Positions 44,301-52,952 of a stretch of DNA of 64,000 nucleotides are shown one piece after another. Numbering within the stretch: the first letter of the stretch is position 1; each line of letters opens with the position of its first letter. The notes under the pieces are model-generated. The model saw only the letters and a program-made list of their open reading frames with translations, searched no databases and had not been told where the DNA came from. The translations under genes were made by a program, and so were the position numbers. The stretch is from Chitinophaga cymbidii (GTDB taxonomy: Bacteria > Bacteroidota > Bacteroidia > Chitinophagales > Chitinophagaceae): positions 1 through 64,000 of the forward strand of contig NZ_BKAU01000007.1 in the NCBI RefSeq assembly GCF_007992715.1, read 5' to 3'.

Positions 44301-44675
44301 ATGAACAAACTATTATCTCTTCTCATTGTTATGGTTGCCTTTGTAGGCACATCGAGCGCATTTGCCCAATCCGCCAAGAAAGAAACGTTCAAGGTCTATG
44401 GCAACTGCAATATGTGTAAAAAAAGAATCGAAAAAGCAGCCACCGTTGACGGCGTTTCGAAAGCTGAATGGAATGTAGAAACCAAAATGATGACCGTATC
44501 GCTGGATCCCGCAAAAACCAGCGGCGACGCGGTGCAGCAGAAGATCGCTGCCGCTGGCCATGATACGGAAAAAGCACAGGCGGCGGACTCCGTGTATGCC
44601 AAACTCCCGGGATGCTGCCAGTATGATCGTAAAGGTGCCGCCAAGTCCGCCCAGGGCCATCAGCACCATAAATAA
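44301..44675 (+). CDS. Secreted HMA-domain protein with His-rich tail
   Basis: 124 aa with a signal peptide (about 1-22, ending FAQ). HMA core with GNCNMC (Cys36, Cys39) and KAEWNVETKMMTVSLDPAKTS; the C-terminus has GCCQYD and HQHHK. Likely a periplasmic copper-binding shuttle to the Cus pump that follows. It is 12 bp after the propeller gene. Confidence 0.88.
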   Translation: MNKLLSLLIVMVAFVGTSSAFAQSAKKETFKVYGNCNMCKKRIEKAATVDGVSKAEWNVETKMMTVSLDPAKTSGDAVQQKIAAAGHDTEKAQAADSVYAKLPGCCQYDRKGAAKSAQGHQHHK

Positions 44676-44746
44676 TCATAGGCAACAAGATCAAACAGAT
44701 GGGACGCGGCAGGCAATCTGCTGCGTCCTTCAAAAGAAAAAGAGAT

Positions 44747-46033
44747 ATGGTACATAGTATTATTGAATGGTCATTAAAAAATCGGTTTATTGTACTGGTG
44801 ATGGCAACTGCCTTGTTCGCCTGGGGCATCTTTGCTGTGAAGAAGAACCCCATCGACGCCATCCCTGACCTATCAGAGAACCAGGTGATCGTATTCACCG
44901 AATGGATGGGCCGCGGCCCCCAACTGATCGAGGATCAGATCACTTACCCGCTGGTAACGAATCTGCAGGGGCTCCCCAAGATCAAATATGTACGTGGTTC
45001 CTCCATGTTCGGCATGAGCTTCATTTACGTCATTTTTAACGACGATGTTGACATATACTGGGCGCGCGAACGCGTACTGGAACGGCTCAGTACGGTTTCC
45101 CGGACGCTGCCTACCGGCGTTACGCCGCAACTCGGCCCCGACGGCACCGGTGTAGGGCACATACTTTGGTATACCCTGGACGCCCCCAATATGGACTTGG
45201 GCGAACAACGCGCAGTACAGGATTGGTATGTGAAATTTGCCTTACAAAACGTGGAGGGCGTCAGCGAAATCGCTTCCTTCGGCGGTTTCCAGAAGCAATA
45301 TCAAATTACGCTGGATCCCAACAAGCTCCTTTACTACAGGCTTACCGTTCCGGAAGTCATCAACGCCATCCGGACGAACAACAACGAATCCGGTGGCAGG
45401 AAATTCGAGCTTAGCGACATCGGCTATATCATAAAAACCTCCGGCTACCTAAAATCCGTCGAGGAGATCGAAAATATTCCCGTCAAGAACCAAAACAGCA
45501 TTCCCATCCGTGTCGCCGACGTCGCTGCCGTGCAAATGACCGGCGAAACCCGCTTGGGGATTTTCGATCAGGATGGCGAAGGTGAACGCGTTGGCGGGAT
45601 CGTTGTAATGAGATACGGAGAAAATGCGGATGCAGTAATTGATAAGGTAAAAGCGAAAATGGAAGAAGTAGCCAAAGGGCTACCCAAGGGCGTAAAGTTT
45701 GACATCATTTACGACAGGGGCGAATTGATAAAAGAATCCGTGGATTCCATCAAAAATACGCTCATTGAAGAAATGATCGTCGTTTCCATTGTGGTGATCA
45801 TTTTCCTTTTCCACTGGCGCAGCGCGCTCAGCATTATCATCCAAATCCCGATTACCCTGGCCGCAAGCTTCATTCTGCTCGACACCTTTGACATCTCGTC
45901 GAACATCATGTCCCTCACAGGTATCGCCCTGGCCATCGGGGTTATTGTTGATAATGGGATCATCATGAGTGAAAACGCATACAAACATCTTGCTGAAAGA
46001 TATGCCCTCTGGCAAAAACAGCAAAAAAGCTAA
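44747..46033 (+). CDS. CusA/CzcA-type RND efflux pump, N-terminal half
   Basis: 428 aa from ATG 44747 (upstream in-frame start possible). Contains TM1 (LKNRFIVLVMATALFAWGIFAV), the CusA-type block NPIDAIPDLSENQVIVFTEWMGRGPQLIEDQ, the PN/PC porter region, TM2-TM4 (IVVSIVVIIFLFHWR, ALAIGVIVDNGIIMSENAYKHL) and stops in the cytoplasmic loop after TM4. The second half continues in the -1 frame starting 6 bases after the stop. A single extra A in the AAAAAA run at 46023-46028 would join the two. Confidence 0.88.
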   Translation: MVHSIIEWSLKNRFIVLVMATALFAWGIFAVKKNPIDAIPDLSENQVIVFTEWMGRGPQLIEDQITYPLVTNLQGLPKIKYVRGSSMFGMSFIYVIFNDDVDIYWARERVLERLSTVSRTLPTGVTPQLGPDGTGVGHILWYTLDAPNMDLGEQRAVQDWYVKFALQNVEGVSEIASFGGFQKQYQITLDPNKLLYYRLTVPEVINAIRTNNNESGGRKFELSDIGYIIKTSGYLKSVEEIENIPVKNQNSIPIRVADVAAVQMTGETRLGIFDQDGEGERVGGIVVMRYGENADAVIDKVKAKMEEVAKGLPKGVKFDIIYDRGELIKESVDSIKNTLIEEMIVVSIVVIIFLFHWRSALSIIIQIPITLAASFILLDTFDISSNIMSLTGIALAIGVIVDNGIIMSENAYKHLAERYALWQKQQKS

Positions 46034-46038
46034 TTACA

Positions 46039-47973
46039 ATGAACTGGTTGAAGAAATTATTTAAAAAATCCCCGGATTGGATATCGGAAGAAGAACGATT
46101 GAAGATTATTGAGCAGTCCAGCAAACAAGTATCCCGCGGGGTATTTTTTGCCACGATCATCATCATTACCTCGTTCCTCCCGGTTTTCATGCTGACCGGC
46201 CAGGAAGGTAAGCTGTTCCATCCGTTGGCATACACCAAAACTTTCATCATGATCATGGACGCCCTGCTAGTAATCACGCTGGCCCCCGTCCTGATTTCCT
46301 TTTTCATGAAGGGCAAGTTCCGCCCGGACAATGCAAATCCTGTAAACCGGGTACTAGAGAAGATTTATGAGCCCATCATCCGCGGCGTATTGAAGTGGCG
46401 TAAAACCACTATCGCCATCAACGTAGTGGCGCTCGTCATCACCATTCCCTTGCTGAAAAGCCTCGGCAGCGAGTTCATGCCGCCGCTGGACGAGCAAAGC
46501 ATCCTGTTTATGCCGGTTACGCTGCCGGATGTATCTAACAACGAGGCAAAACGGATTTTACAGGTGCAGGATAAGATCATCAAATCCGTTCCGGAAGTAG
46601 ATAAAGTCCTCGGGAAAGCCGGCCGTGCGAGCACGGCCACCGACAACTCGCCGATCAGCATGATCGAAACGATTATTATGCTGAAACCTAAGACAGAATG
46701 GAGGGAAGGCATTACCAAGAAGGATATTATCAACGAGCTGGACGCGAAACTCCAGATTCCCGGTGTGGTAAACGGCTGGACGCAGCCTATCATCAACCGC
46801 ATCAATATGCTGGCCACCGGTATCAGAACGGACGTGGGCGTAAAAGTTTACGGCCAAAACCTGGATACCATCGCATCCGTATCTGAACGGGTAAGAAAAG
46901 CCCTCGAAGGCACATCCGGCATTGCCGACCTGTACGTTGAGCCCGTAACCGGCGGAAAGTACCTCGATATCGACGTTCGCCGCGGGGATCTTTCCCGCTA
47001 TGGCCTGACGGTTGACGATGTGAACCAAACGGTAGAATCCGCACTCGGCGGCGCGCCTATCGGTAATACCATCGAGGGCCGCCAGCGCTTCTCGATCAGC
47101 GTCCGCCTGGCACAGGAATACCGGAATAGCGTTGAGCATATCAAGCGCATCCCGATTATGTCTTCTTCTTTCGGCGAAGTACCCCTGTCATCCGTGGCCG
47201 ACGTGAAATTCACCGACGGTCCGCCGATGATTACTTCGGAAAATGCCATGTTGCGCGGAGCCGTTATGTTTAACGTGCGCGACAGGGATTTAGGCAGCAC
47301 AGTGAACGAAGCCATCAAAAAGATCAACAGCACGGGCGGCATCCTGCCGCAAGGCTACTACCTGGAATGGAGCGGACAGTACGAAAACCTGATCCGCGGG
47401 CAACAAACACTGCTGTGGATCGCTCCGGTGGTACTGATCATCATATTTTTCTCCCTGTATTTTGCCTTCCACTCCATCCGCGAGGCGTTCCTGAGCCTTA
47501 TCACCGTACCCTTCGCCTTGATCGGTGGCGCGTACATGATCTATTTCTGGGGTGTGAACCTTTCGGTTGCCGTAGCGGTGGGTTTTATCGCGCTGTTCGG
47601 TATCGCCGTGGAAACCGGGATCGTGATGGTGATCTACCTCAACGATGCGATGCAGCAGCTCGTCAAGGAAAAAGGTAATTCTTCCGCGACAATTACCCGG
47701 GAAGACCTGCGCCTGGCCGTGATCCATGGTGCTGCAAAACGCCTCCGTCCGAAGTTGATGACGGTCTGCGTATCCCTGTTCGGCCTCGTGCCTGTTCTTT
47801 GGGCATCCGGGGTGGGAACAGATGTGATGAAACCTATTGTGCTGCCGATGATTGGCGGGGTGCTGACCTCTTCCACGCATATCCTGCTGGTAACGCCGCT
47901 GATCTTCTTGTTAACGAAAGAATACGAATTACGTAAGTACGGAAAATTGGAGATTCATGAAGTACATCATTAA
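46039..47973 (+). CDS. CusA/CzcA-type RND efflux pump, C-terminal half
   Basis: 644 aa. Begins in the loop (MNWLKKLFKKSPDWISEEERLKIIEQSSKQVSRG), then TM5-6 (VFFATIIIITSFLPVFML, ALLVITLAPVLISFFM), the second porter domain (PLDEQSILFMPVTLPDVSNNEAKRILQ) and TM7-12 (LLWIAPVVLIIIFFSLYFAF onward, GVGTDVMKPIVLPMIGGVLTSS). Together the halves equal one complete pump of about 1070 aa. Whether they are made as two peptides or one by frameshifting is not visible from sequence. Confidence 0.9.
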   Translation: MNWLKKLFKKSPDWISEEERLKIIEQSSKQVSRGVFFATIIIITSFLPVFMLTGQEGKLFHPLAYTKTFIMIMDALLVITLAPVLISFFMKGKFRPDNANPVNRVLEKIYEPIIRGVLKWRKTTIAINVVALVITIPLLKSLGSEFMPPLDEQSILFMPVTLPDVSNNEAKRILQVQDKIIKSVPEVDKVLGKAGRASTATDNSPISMIETIIMLKPKTEWREGITKKDIINELDAKLQIPGVVNGWTQPIINRINMLATGIRTDVGVKVYGQNLDTIASVSERVRKALEGTSGIADLYVEPVTGGKYLDIDVRRGDLSRYGLTVDDVNQTVESALGGAPIGNTIEGRQRFSISVRLAQEYRNSVEHIKRIPIMSSSFGEVPLSSVADVKFTDGPPMITSENAMLRGAVMFNVRDRDLGSTVNEAIKKINSTGGILPQGYYLEWSGQYENLIRGQQTLLWIAPVVLIIIFFSLYFAFHSIREAFLSLITVPFALIGGAYMIYFWGVNLSVAVAVGFIALFGIAVETGIVMVIYLNDAMQQLVKEKGNSSATITREDLRLAVIHGAAKRLRPKLMTVCVSLFGLVPVLWASGVGTDVMKPIVLPMIGGVLTSSTHILLVTPLIFLLTKEYELRKYGKLEIHEVHH

Positions 47974-49210
47974 ATATATCTTCCTGGTTGGGCTTTTCGC
48001 GCCAATGGGGCTCGCCGCGCAACAAGTACCGGTTTTGCCCCTGGATAGCGTTTTGCTCCGCGTAGACAGGAATAACGTTCTGCTTCAGTCTTACGGGCTG
48101 AAGGCGGAAAGCTACAAATACAGCGCCGAAGCGGCAACTGCCTGGATGGCCCCTATGGTCGGCGTGGGCACATTCATGACCCCGTATCCAGGCCAAATGA
48201 TTATGGACGACAGGGATAAGGGAAGCCTTATGCTGCAGCTGGAGCAGGATATCCCTAACCCGGCGAAGCTCAACGCGAAGAAGAAATACATCGCTTCTCA
48301 GGCAAACGTTGAGAATGCGACCCGGGGCGTTACCCTTAATGAGCTGAAATCGCAGGCCAAGCGCCTTTACTTCAGCTGGATCGTTGCGAAACAGCGCATC
48401 CATATCCTGCAAGAAAACGGGAAGATCATGGAAACGATGAAAAAAATCGAACAGGTCAGATATCCCTACAACCAGTCCCAGCTCAGCGGCGTGTACAAAG
48501 CAAACGCGAAAATTGAGGAAAATGTCAATATGATAAGAATGCAGGAGGGAAACATCGCTAAGGCGCGCTCCTGGCTGAACAGCCTGATGAATTCCCCCGG
48601 TAATGAGCAGTTCGAGATCGACACCGCTTATACCCCCCGTTTCGAGATCGCACCTTCCTACGATACCGCGTCCCTGGCAAGCGCGAGGAAAGACATCCTG
48701 AAAATGGATGAAAGTATCCGGACAATGCAACTGAACATCGAAAGCATGAAGAAGGAAAAGAAACCGGATTTCAGGGTGCGCTTCGACCACATGTACCCGC
48801 TGGACGGAATGATGCCGAATGCTTACAGTGCTATGGTAATGGCAAGCATCCCGATCGCTCCATGGTCTTCGAAAATGTATAAATCCGGGGTCAAGGGAAT
48901 GAAATATGAAGTTCAGGCGATGGAAAAAGAAAGAGCCGCCATGCTGCAGGAAACACAGGGCATGCTGTACGGTATGCACTATGAGATACTTTCCATGCAA
49001 AAGCGGATCGAAGCAATGGAAGACAAGATCGTTCCCGCGCTCCGCCAAACCCTGGAAGCCAACTTCCTGAATTACCAGGAGAACAAACTGGCGCTATCCA
49101 ACGTGATCGACTCCTGGGAGGCGCTCACTATGATGCAGGCCAACGTGCTCGACGAAAAGTTAAAACTTTATGAAATGATCGTGGATTATGAGAAACAATT
49201 ATATCGTTAA
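47957..49210 (+). CDS. TolC-family outer-membrane efflux protein
   Basis: 417 aa with signal peptide (about 1-22, ending GLAAQ). The two-fold helical repeat of the family is seen: LKAESYKYSAEAATAWMAPMVGVG with LEQDIPNPAKLNAKKKYIASQANVEN, and IPIAPWSSKMYKSGVKGMKYEVQAM with LEANFLNYQENKLALSNVIDSWEAL. It overlaps the pump gene by 17 nt and the next adaptor by 23 nt, so it belongs to the Cus operon and forms its outer-membrane channel. Confidence 0.9.
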   Translation: MKYIIKYIFLVGLFAPMGLAAQQVPVLPLDSVLLRVDRNNVLLQSYGLKAESYKYSAEAATAWMAPMVGVGTFMTPYPGQMIMDDRDKGSLMLQLEQDIPNPAKLNAKKKYIASQANVENATRGVTLNELKSQAKRLYFSWIVAKQRIHILQENGKIMETMKKIEQVRYPYNQSQLSGVYKANAKIEENVNMIRMQEGNIAKARSWLNSLMNSPGNEQFEIDTAYTPRFEIAPSYDTASLASARKDILKMDESIRTMQLNIESMKKEKKPDFRVRFDHMYPLDGMMPNAYSAMVMASIPIAPWSSKMYKSGVKGMKYEVQAMEKERAAMLQETQGMLYGMHYEILSMQKRIEAMEDKIVPALRQTLEANFLNYQENKLALSNVIDSWEALTMMQANVLDEKLKLYEMIVDYEKQLYR

Positions 49211-50501
49211 AATATTAGTAGGCTTGTCCTTCGCCATATTGGGATTGGCTGCTTGCAAGAGCAAAGGTGTGAAAACCGATCATGCCGAGCATAAAGCGGG
49301 TCAAACTTACACCTGCCCAATGCATCCGCAGATCGTTCAGGATAAACCGGGTAAATGCCCTATATGCGGTATGGATCTCGTACCGAAAGACGCCCACAGC
49401 GAACCGGCCCTGGACAGCAGTATCAACGCGTTGACCAAACCGGTAAACGCCCAGGTCGTTGCCACCATTCCGGCGATAAGCGCGGAATCCGGGAGACGAA
49501 TTTATGCATCGGACGTGTACGGTATCATCACCTACGATACCCGTAACCAAACGAGCATTTCCAGCCGGGTCGGCGGTCGTATCGAACGCCTTTATATCAG
49601 GTATAACTTCCAGCCTATCCGTAAAGGGCAATTGATTATGGAAGTTTACTCTCCAGACCTCGCGGCCGCCCAGCGTGAGCTGCTGCTCGTAGCCAGAAAC
49701 GGCGGGGAAATGCTATCTGCAGCCAAGCAGCGGCTGCAATTGCTGGGTATGCAGAGCGCTCAGATCGAACAAGTGCTGAAAACCAGTAATATACTTTACC
49801 GGGTGCCTGTATATAGCAACAGCGATGGATACATTCTGGAGAAATCGGCTACGGCAACCGCGCCATCGGCGGCAGCGGCAATGCCGGCGCCTTCCGGGGG
49901 GGCTTCCGGCGACGGGATGAGCGGGATGAGCGGTGCAGCGCCGGCTGCGGCAGCTCCAGCGCCAGCAGCACCGACCGCCACGCCCGTTATGCTCCGCGAA
50001 GGTCAATATGTGAGCGCCGGCCAGTCTCTTTTCACTATTTATCAGAACAGGGCACTGGTAGCGGAATTTGCATTCCCTCCGCAACTGGCGGCACGCATCC
50101 GCCAAGGGCAAAAGTTGCTTTTCTATCCCACGAGCGATGAAAATCATATGCTATCCGGTAGCGTCGGCCTTATCGAACCGGTTTTCCGGAATGGGATGAA
50201 CTTTACCATTGCCAGGGTTTACCTGAACGATCGGCAGTTCCATGTAGGCCAGCTTCTCAGCGCGAACGTACCGGTTATATACTCCGGTGGCTGGTGGCTT
50301 CCCAAGCGCGCGGTACTGAAGCTGGGCAACAAGTCCGTGGTGTTCAAAAAGGAGAAGGATTCCTACCTTCCAATGACTGTGACGACAGGGATTGAAACGA
50401 ACGACATGATACAGATAGACACAGATATCAGCACATGGAAAGTAGCGTCAAATGCCTACTATTTAATTGATAGCGAAAGTTTTATCAAAACAAATAACTA
50501 A
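49188..50501 (+). CDS. RND periplasmic adaptor (CusB-like) with heavy-metal-binding domain, copy 1
   Basis: 437-aa lipoprotein (Cys23, LAAC). Residues 41-67 are the heavy-metal-binding domain YTCPMHPQIVQDKPGKCPICGMDL. The hairpin and barrel parts follow (FQPIRKGQLIMEVYSPDLAAAQREL). A low-complexity insert of Ala, Pro, Gly and Met (about 225-265) interrupts the lipoyl or barrel region; its Met (GDGMSGMSG) may bind copper. Partners the RND pump. Confidence 0.9.
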   Translation: MRNNYIVKILVGLSFAILGLAACKSKGVKTDHAEHKAGQTYTCPMHPQIVQDKPGKCPICGMDLVPKDAHSEPALDSSINALTKPVNAQVVATIPAISAESGRRIYASDVYGIITYDTRNQTSISSRVGGRIERLYIRYNFQPIRKGQLIMEVYSPDLAAAQRELLLVARNGGEMLSAAKQRLQLLGMQSAQIEQVLKTSNILYRVPVYSNSDGYILEKSATATAPSAAAAMPAPSGGASGDGMSGMSGAAPAAAAPAPAAPTATPVMLREGQYVSAGQSLFTIYQNRALVAEFAFPPQLAARIRQGQKLLFYPTSDENHMLSGSVGLIEPVFRNGMNFTIARVYLNDRQFHVGQLLSANVPVIYSGGWWLPKRAVLKLGNKSVVFKKEKDSYLPMTVTTGIETNDMIQIDTDISTWKVASNAYYLIDSESFIKTNN

Positions 50502-50518
50502 TTGCAACAATTGAAGAT

Positions 50519-51736
50519 ATGGAAAGGAAAAGTTTTTTAAAAGCAGTTGCGTTAGCTTCAATTGCGCCGGCAGTGTTTCTGGCAGCGTGTTCAGGTGCCG
50601 GGAAAAAAGAGGCTTCCGGGGAAAACAAACAAACATATACCTGCCCGATGCACCCGCAAATCGTGCAGGACAAACCCGGTACATGCCCCATCTGCGGGAT
50701 GGATCTCGTTCCGTTCGACAAATCCAATAAGGACGCCTCGCTTACGCTGGGTGAAAGCCAGATAAAACTGGCGAATATTACCACGATGGCAGTAGGAACG
50801 GGCGCATTGGCGAATTTCCGGCAGCTAAACGGCAGGCTCGCAACCGATCCCGAAAAGACCACTATTATCTCCAGTAGGGTTCCAGGCCGGATTGAAGTAT
50901 TGTATATAAAAGAAACGGGCGTAAGAGTAAATAAAGGACAACCGCTTTATAAAATATACTCGGAACAACTCGCCACGCTCCAGCAGGAGTACCTTTTGGC
51001 CGTGGCGCAGGCGAAGCAATTCCCGGAAGACGCCCAATTTCAGCAAATCGAAAAGGCAGCCCGCCAGAAGCTGGCCCTGTACGATCAAAGCAACGCACAG
51101 ATCAACCAACTGGTACAATCAGAGAAAGTCAGTGCGTTCGTGACATATCCAGCGCCTTACGGCGGTATCGTAACGGAGCTGACCGCAACGGAAGGGCAAT
51201 ATGTGTCGGAAGGAGGATCGGTAATGCGACTGGAGGCGTTCGATCAGCTTTGGGTCGAAGCCGACGTCTATCCTGAGGAAGCATCCTTTGTCCGCGTAGG
51301 GCAATCCGTCAAGGTTGTTGTTGCCGGTTGGGAGAACGAACCGCAAAATATGACGATCCAGTTCATCAACCCCTCCCTGCAAAGCGGCAGCCAGTTGCTA
51401 CAGGTGCGCGGAAGCATTCCCAATCCCGGGAACAGGTGGCAGCCCGGCATGCAGGCGAACATTCAGTTACCGCTTAAAAGCAAGGGAGATGTGCTCAGCC
51501 TCCCGATTGATGCGGTGATCCGCGACGGCAAAGGTGCGCACGTCTGGATCGAAAAAGAGAAGGGAAAATTCGTCCCGCGGATGGTAAAAACCGGTATGGA
51601 GGATTTCAACCTGGTGGAAATTTCCGAAGGCCTGAAAGCGGGCGATGTTGTGGTGATAACCGGCGCGTACCTGCTCTACTCGGAATATATCCTGAAAAAA
51701 GGAGCCGATCCTATGGCCGGCATGGCTGGAATGTAA
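50519..51736 (+). CDS. RND periplasmic adaptor (CusB-like) with heavy-metal-binding domain, copy 2
   Basis: 405 aa with lipobox Cys24 (LAAC). Heavy-metal-binding domain YTCPMHPQIVQDKPGTCPICGMDL at 40-63, then lipoyl halves (GVRVNKGQPLYKIYSEQLATLQQEY, VTYPAPYGGIVTELTATEGQYV) and a beta-barrel with LPIDAVIRDGKGAHVWIEK. Ends with a Met-rich tail (DPMAGMAGM). It is 17 bp after copy 1; both could be used with the same pump in a hetero-adaptor. Confidence 0.92.
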   Translation: MERKSFLKAVALASIAPAVFLAACSGAGKKEASGENKQTYTCPMHPQIVQDKPGTCPICGMDLVPFDKSNKDASLTLGESQIKLANITTMAVGTGALANFRQLNGRLATDPEKTTIISSRVPGRIEVLYIKETGVRVNKGQPLYKIYSEQLATLQQEYLLAVAQAKQFPEDAQFQQIEKAARQKLALYDQSNAQINQLVQSEKVSAFVTYPAPYGGIVTELTATEGQYVSEGGSVMRLEAFDQLWVEADVYPEEASFVRVGQSVKVVVAGWENEPQNMTIQFINPSLQSGSQLLQVRGSIPNPGNRWQPGMQANIQLPLKSKGDVLSLPIDAVIRDGKGAHVWIEKEKGKFVPRMVKTGMEDFNLVEISEGLKAGDVVVITGAYLLYSEYILKKGADPMAGMAGM

Positions 51737-51768
51737 GCAAACAATCTAAAAAATAAACTGAAAATCAC

Positions 51769-52338
51769 ATGAAACACTTTTTGAAAACCGCCGCCGCTCC
51801 CGTGTTGGCCATCGTTTTACTGGCCGCATGCGGAAATGCTGAAGAGAAGAAAGCGCAAACTGCCGCAGACTCCACCGCTTCAGCCGCAACACACGATCAT
51901 GCGGCGATGCAAAGCGAAACTGCCGCCGCAAGCGTACAACTGAAAGACGACAAACTGAACGCTGTCTATCAGCATTATGTTCATCTGACACAGGCATTGA
52001 TCAAAGGTGACGCAAAAGAAGCCCGTCTTGCCGGCAATGCTATCGAAACCGGCGCTGCGGCTGTTGCCGGAGGAGAAGCTATCAAGGCTTCCGCCGCGAA
52101 AATTACCGCGACTTCAGATATCGAGGAACAAAGGGCGGCCTATTCAACACTCAGCAACGAATTCATTTCCCTCGTGAAAAAAGCCGGGGTAAATAATGGT
52201 GAGCTATATGTAGACTTTTGCCCGATGGCGCTGAATGATAAGGGAGGATACTGGATCAGCAACAATAAGGCCATACAGAACCCTTATTTTGGTGATAAAA
52301 TGATGACGTGCGGCGAGGTGAAAGAAACAATTCAATAA
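51769..52338 (+). CDS. DUF3347 lipoprotein, copy 1
   Basis: 189 aa with lipobox Cys21 (LLAAC). The DUF3347 hallmark is the C-terminal block DFCPMALNDKGGYWISNNKAIQNPYFGDKM, then TCGEVK; the two Cys and the Met are candidate copper ligands. A helical segment (LNAVYQHYVHLTQALIKGDAKEARL) precedes it. Follows the adaptor genes; probably a periplasmic copper carrier of the Cus system. Its paralogue is at 55138. Confidence 0.88.
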   Translation: MKHFLKTAAAPVLAIVLLAACGNAEEKKAQTAADSTASAATHDHAAMQSETAAASVQLKDDKLNAVYQHYVHLTQALIKGDAKEARLAGNAIETGAAAVAGGEAIKASAAKITATSDIEEQRAAYSTLSNEFISLVKKAGVNNGELYVDFCPMALNDKGGYWISNNKAIQNPYFGDKMMTCGEVKETIQ

Positions 52339-52373
52339 AACCGGAGCATTCAAATAGTCTATAAAATTTTCGC

Positions 52374-52949
52374 ATGTCCAAGATCAATTCATTTTTCAGC
52401 ATTTGCCTGATGGCTTTGCTGCTTTGCGCCGGTTCAAACCTGAAAGCCCAATCCGGAGAAGTATGTTATAATCCAAACCTGGTGAAAGACACCAGCAAGC
52501 GGAGTATCAAATCGGCGGCCGCAGGGCTGATCGGTTCCGATTCCATTCATATCACATACCATTCCCCCGGTGTGCGCGGACGGATCATCTGGGGCGGGCT
52601 CGTGCCGTTCGGCGAGGTTTGGGTTACCGGTGCGCACGATGCGACCACCATCGAGTTCAAAAAAGCGTTGATTATCGATAAAAAACTCGTTCCGGCAGGG
52701 AAATACGCGCTTTTCACCATCCCCGGAAAAGTTGAATGGACGGTTATCATAAATTCCCGCTGGCAACAGCACCTGGCATCGGAATATGATGAACAGGAAG
52801 ATATCGTGAGGATTGCCGTGAAACCGAAGCGCCATAACTTAACGGAAAGGCTTCAGTATTATATCGAGCCTGGCGCCGGAAATTCCGGTAAAATCGCCAT
52901 AGCCTGGGAAAAAATCCGTATCGAATTCCCCGTAACCTTCAAAAAATAG
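52374..52949 (+). CDS. DUF2911 secreted protein
   Basis: 191 aa with signal peptide (about 1-25, ending LKAQ). The DUF2911 blocks are SIHITYHSPGVRGRIIWGGLVPFGEVWVTGAHDATTIEF and LVPAGKYALFTIPGKVEWTVIIN. A beta-sandwich protein, secreted; no enzyme function is established to my knowledge. It lies between DUF3347 and the CopB-type ATPase (3 bp), so it is co-transcribed. Confidence 0.85.
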   Translation: MSKINSFFSICLMALLLCAGSNLKAQSGEVCYNPNLVKDTSKRSIKSAAAGLIGSDSIHITYHSPGVRGRIIWGGLVPFGEVWVTGAHDATTIEFKKALIIDKKLVPAGKYALFTIPGKVEWTVIINSRWQQHLASEYDEQEDIVRIAVKPKRHNLTERLQYYIEPGAGNSGKIAIAWEKIRIEFPVTFKK

Positions 52950-52952
52950 AGC

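Noticed and set aside
46023..46029. A AAA AAG heptamer as a dnaX-type slippery site
   Set aside because: The heptamer is present but not in the phase of the zero frame (CAA AAA AGC), so a canonical tandem slip is not possible; only a simpler P-site slip or a base error remains.
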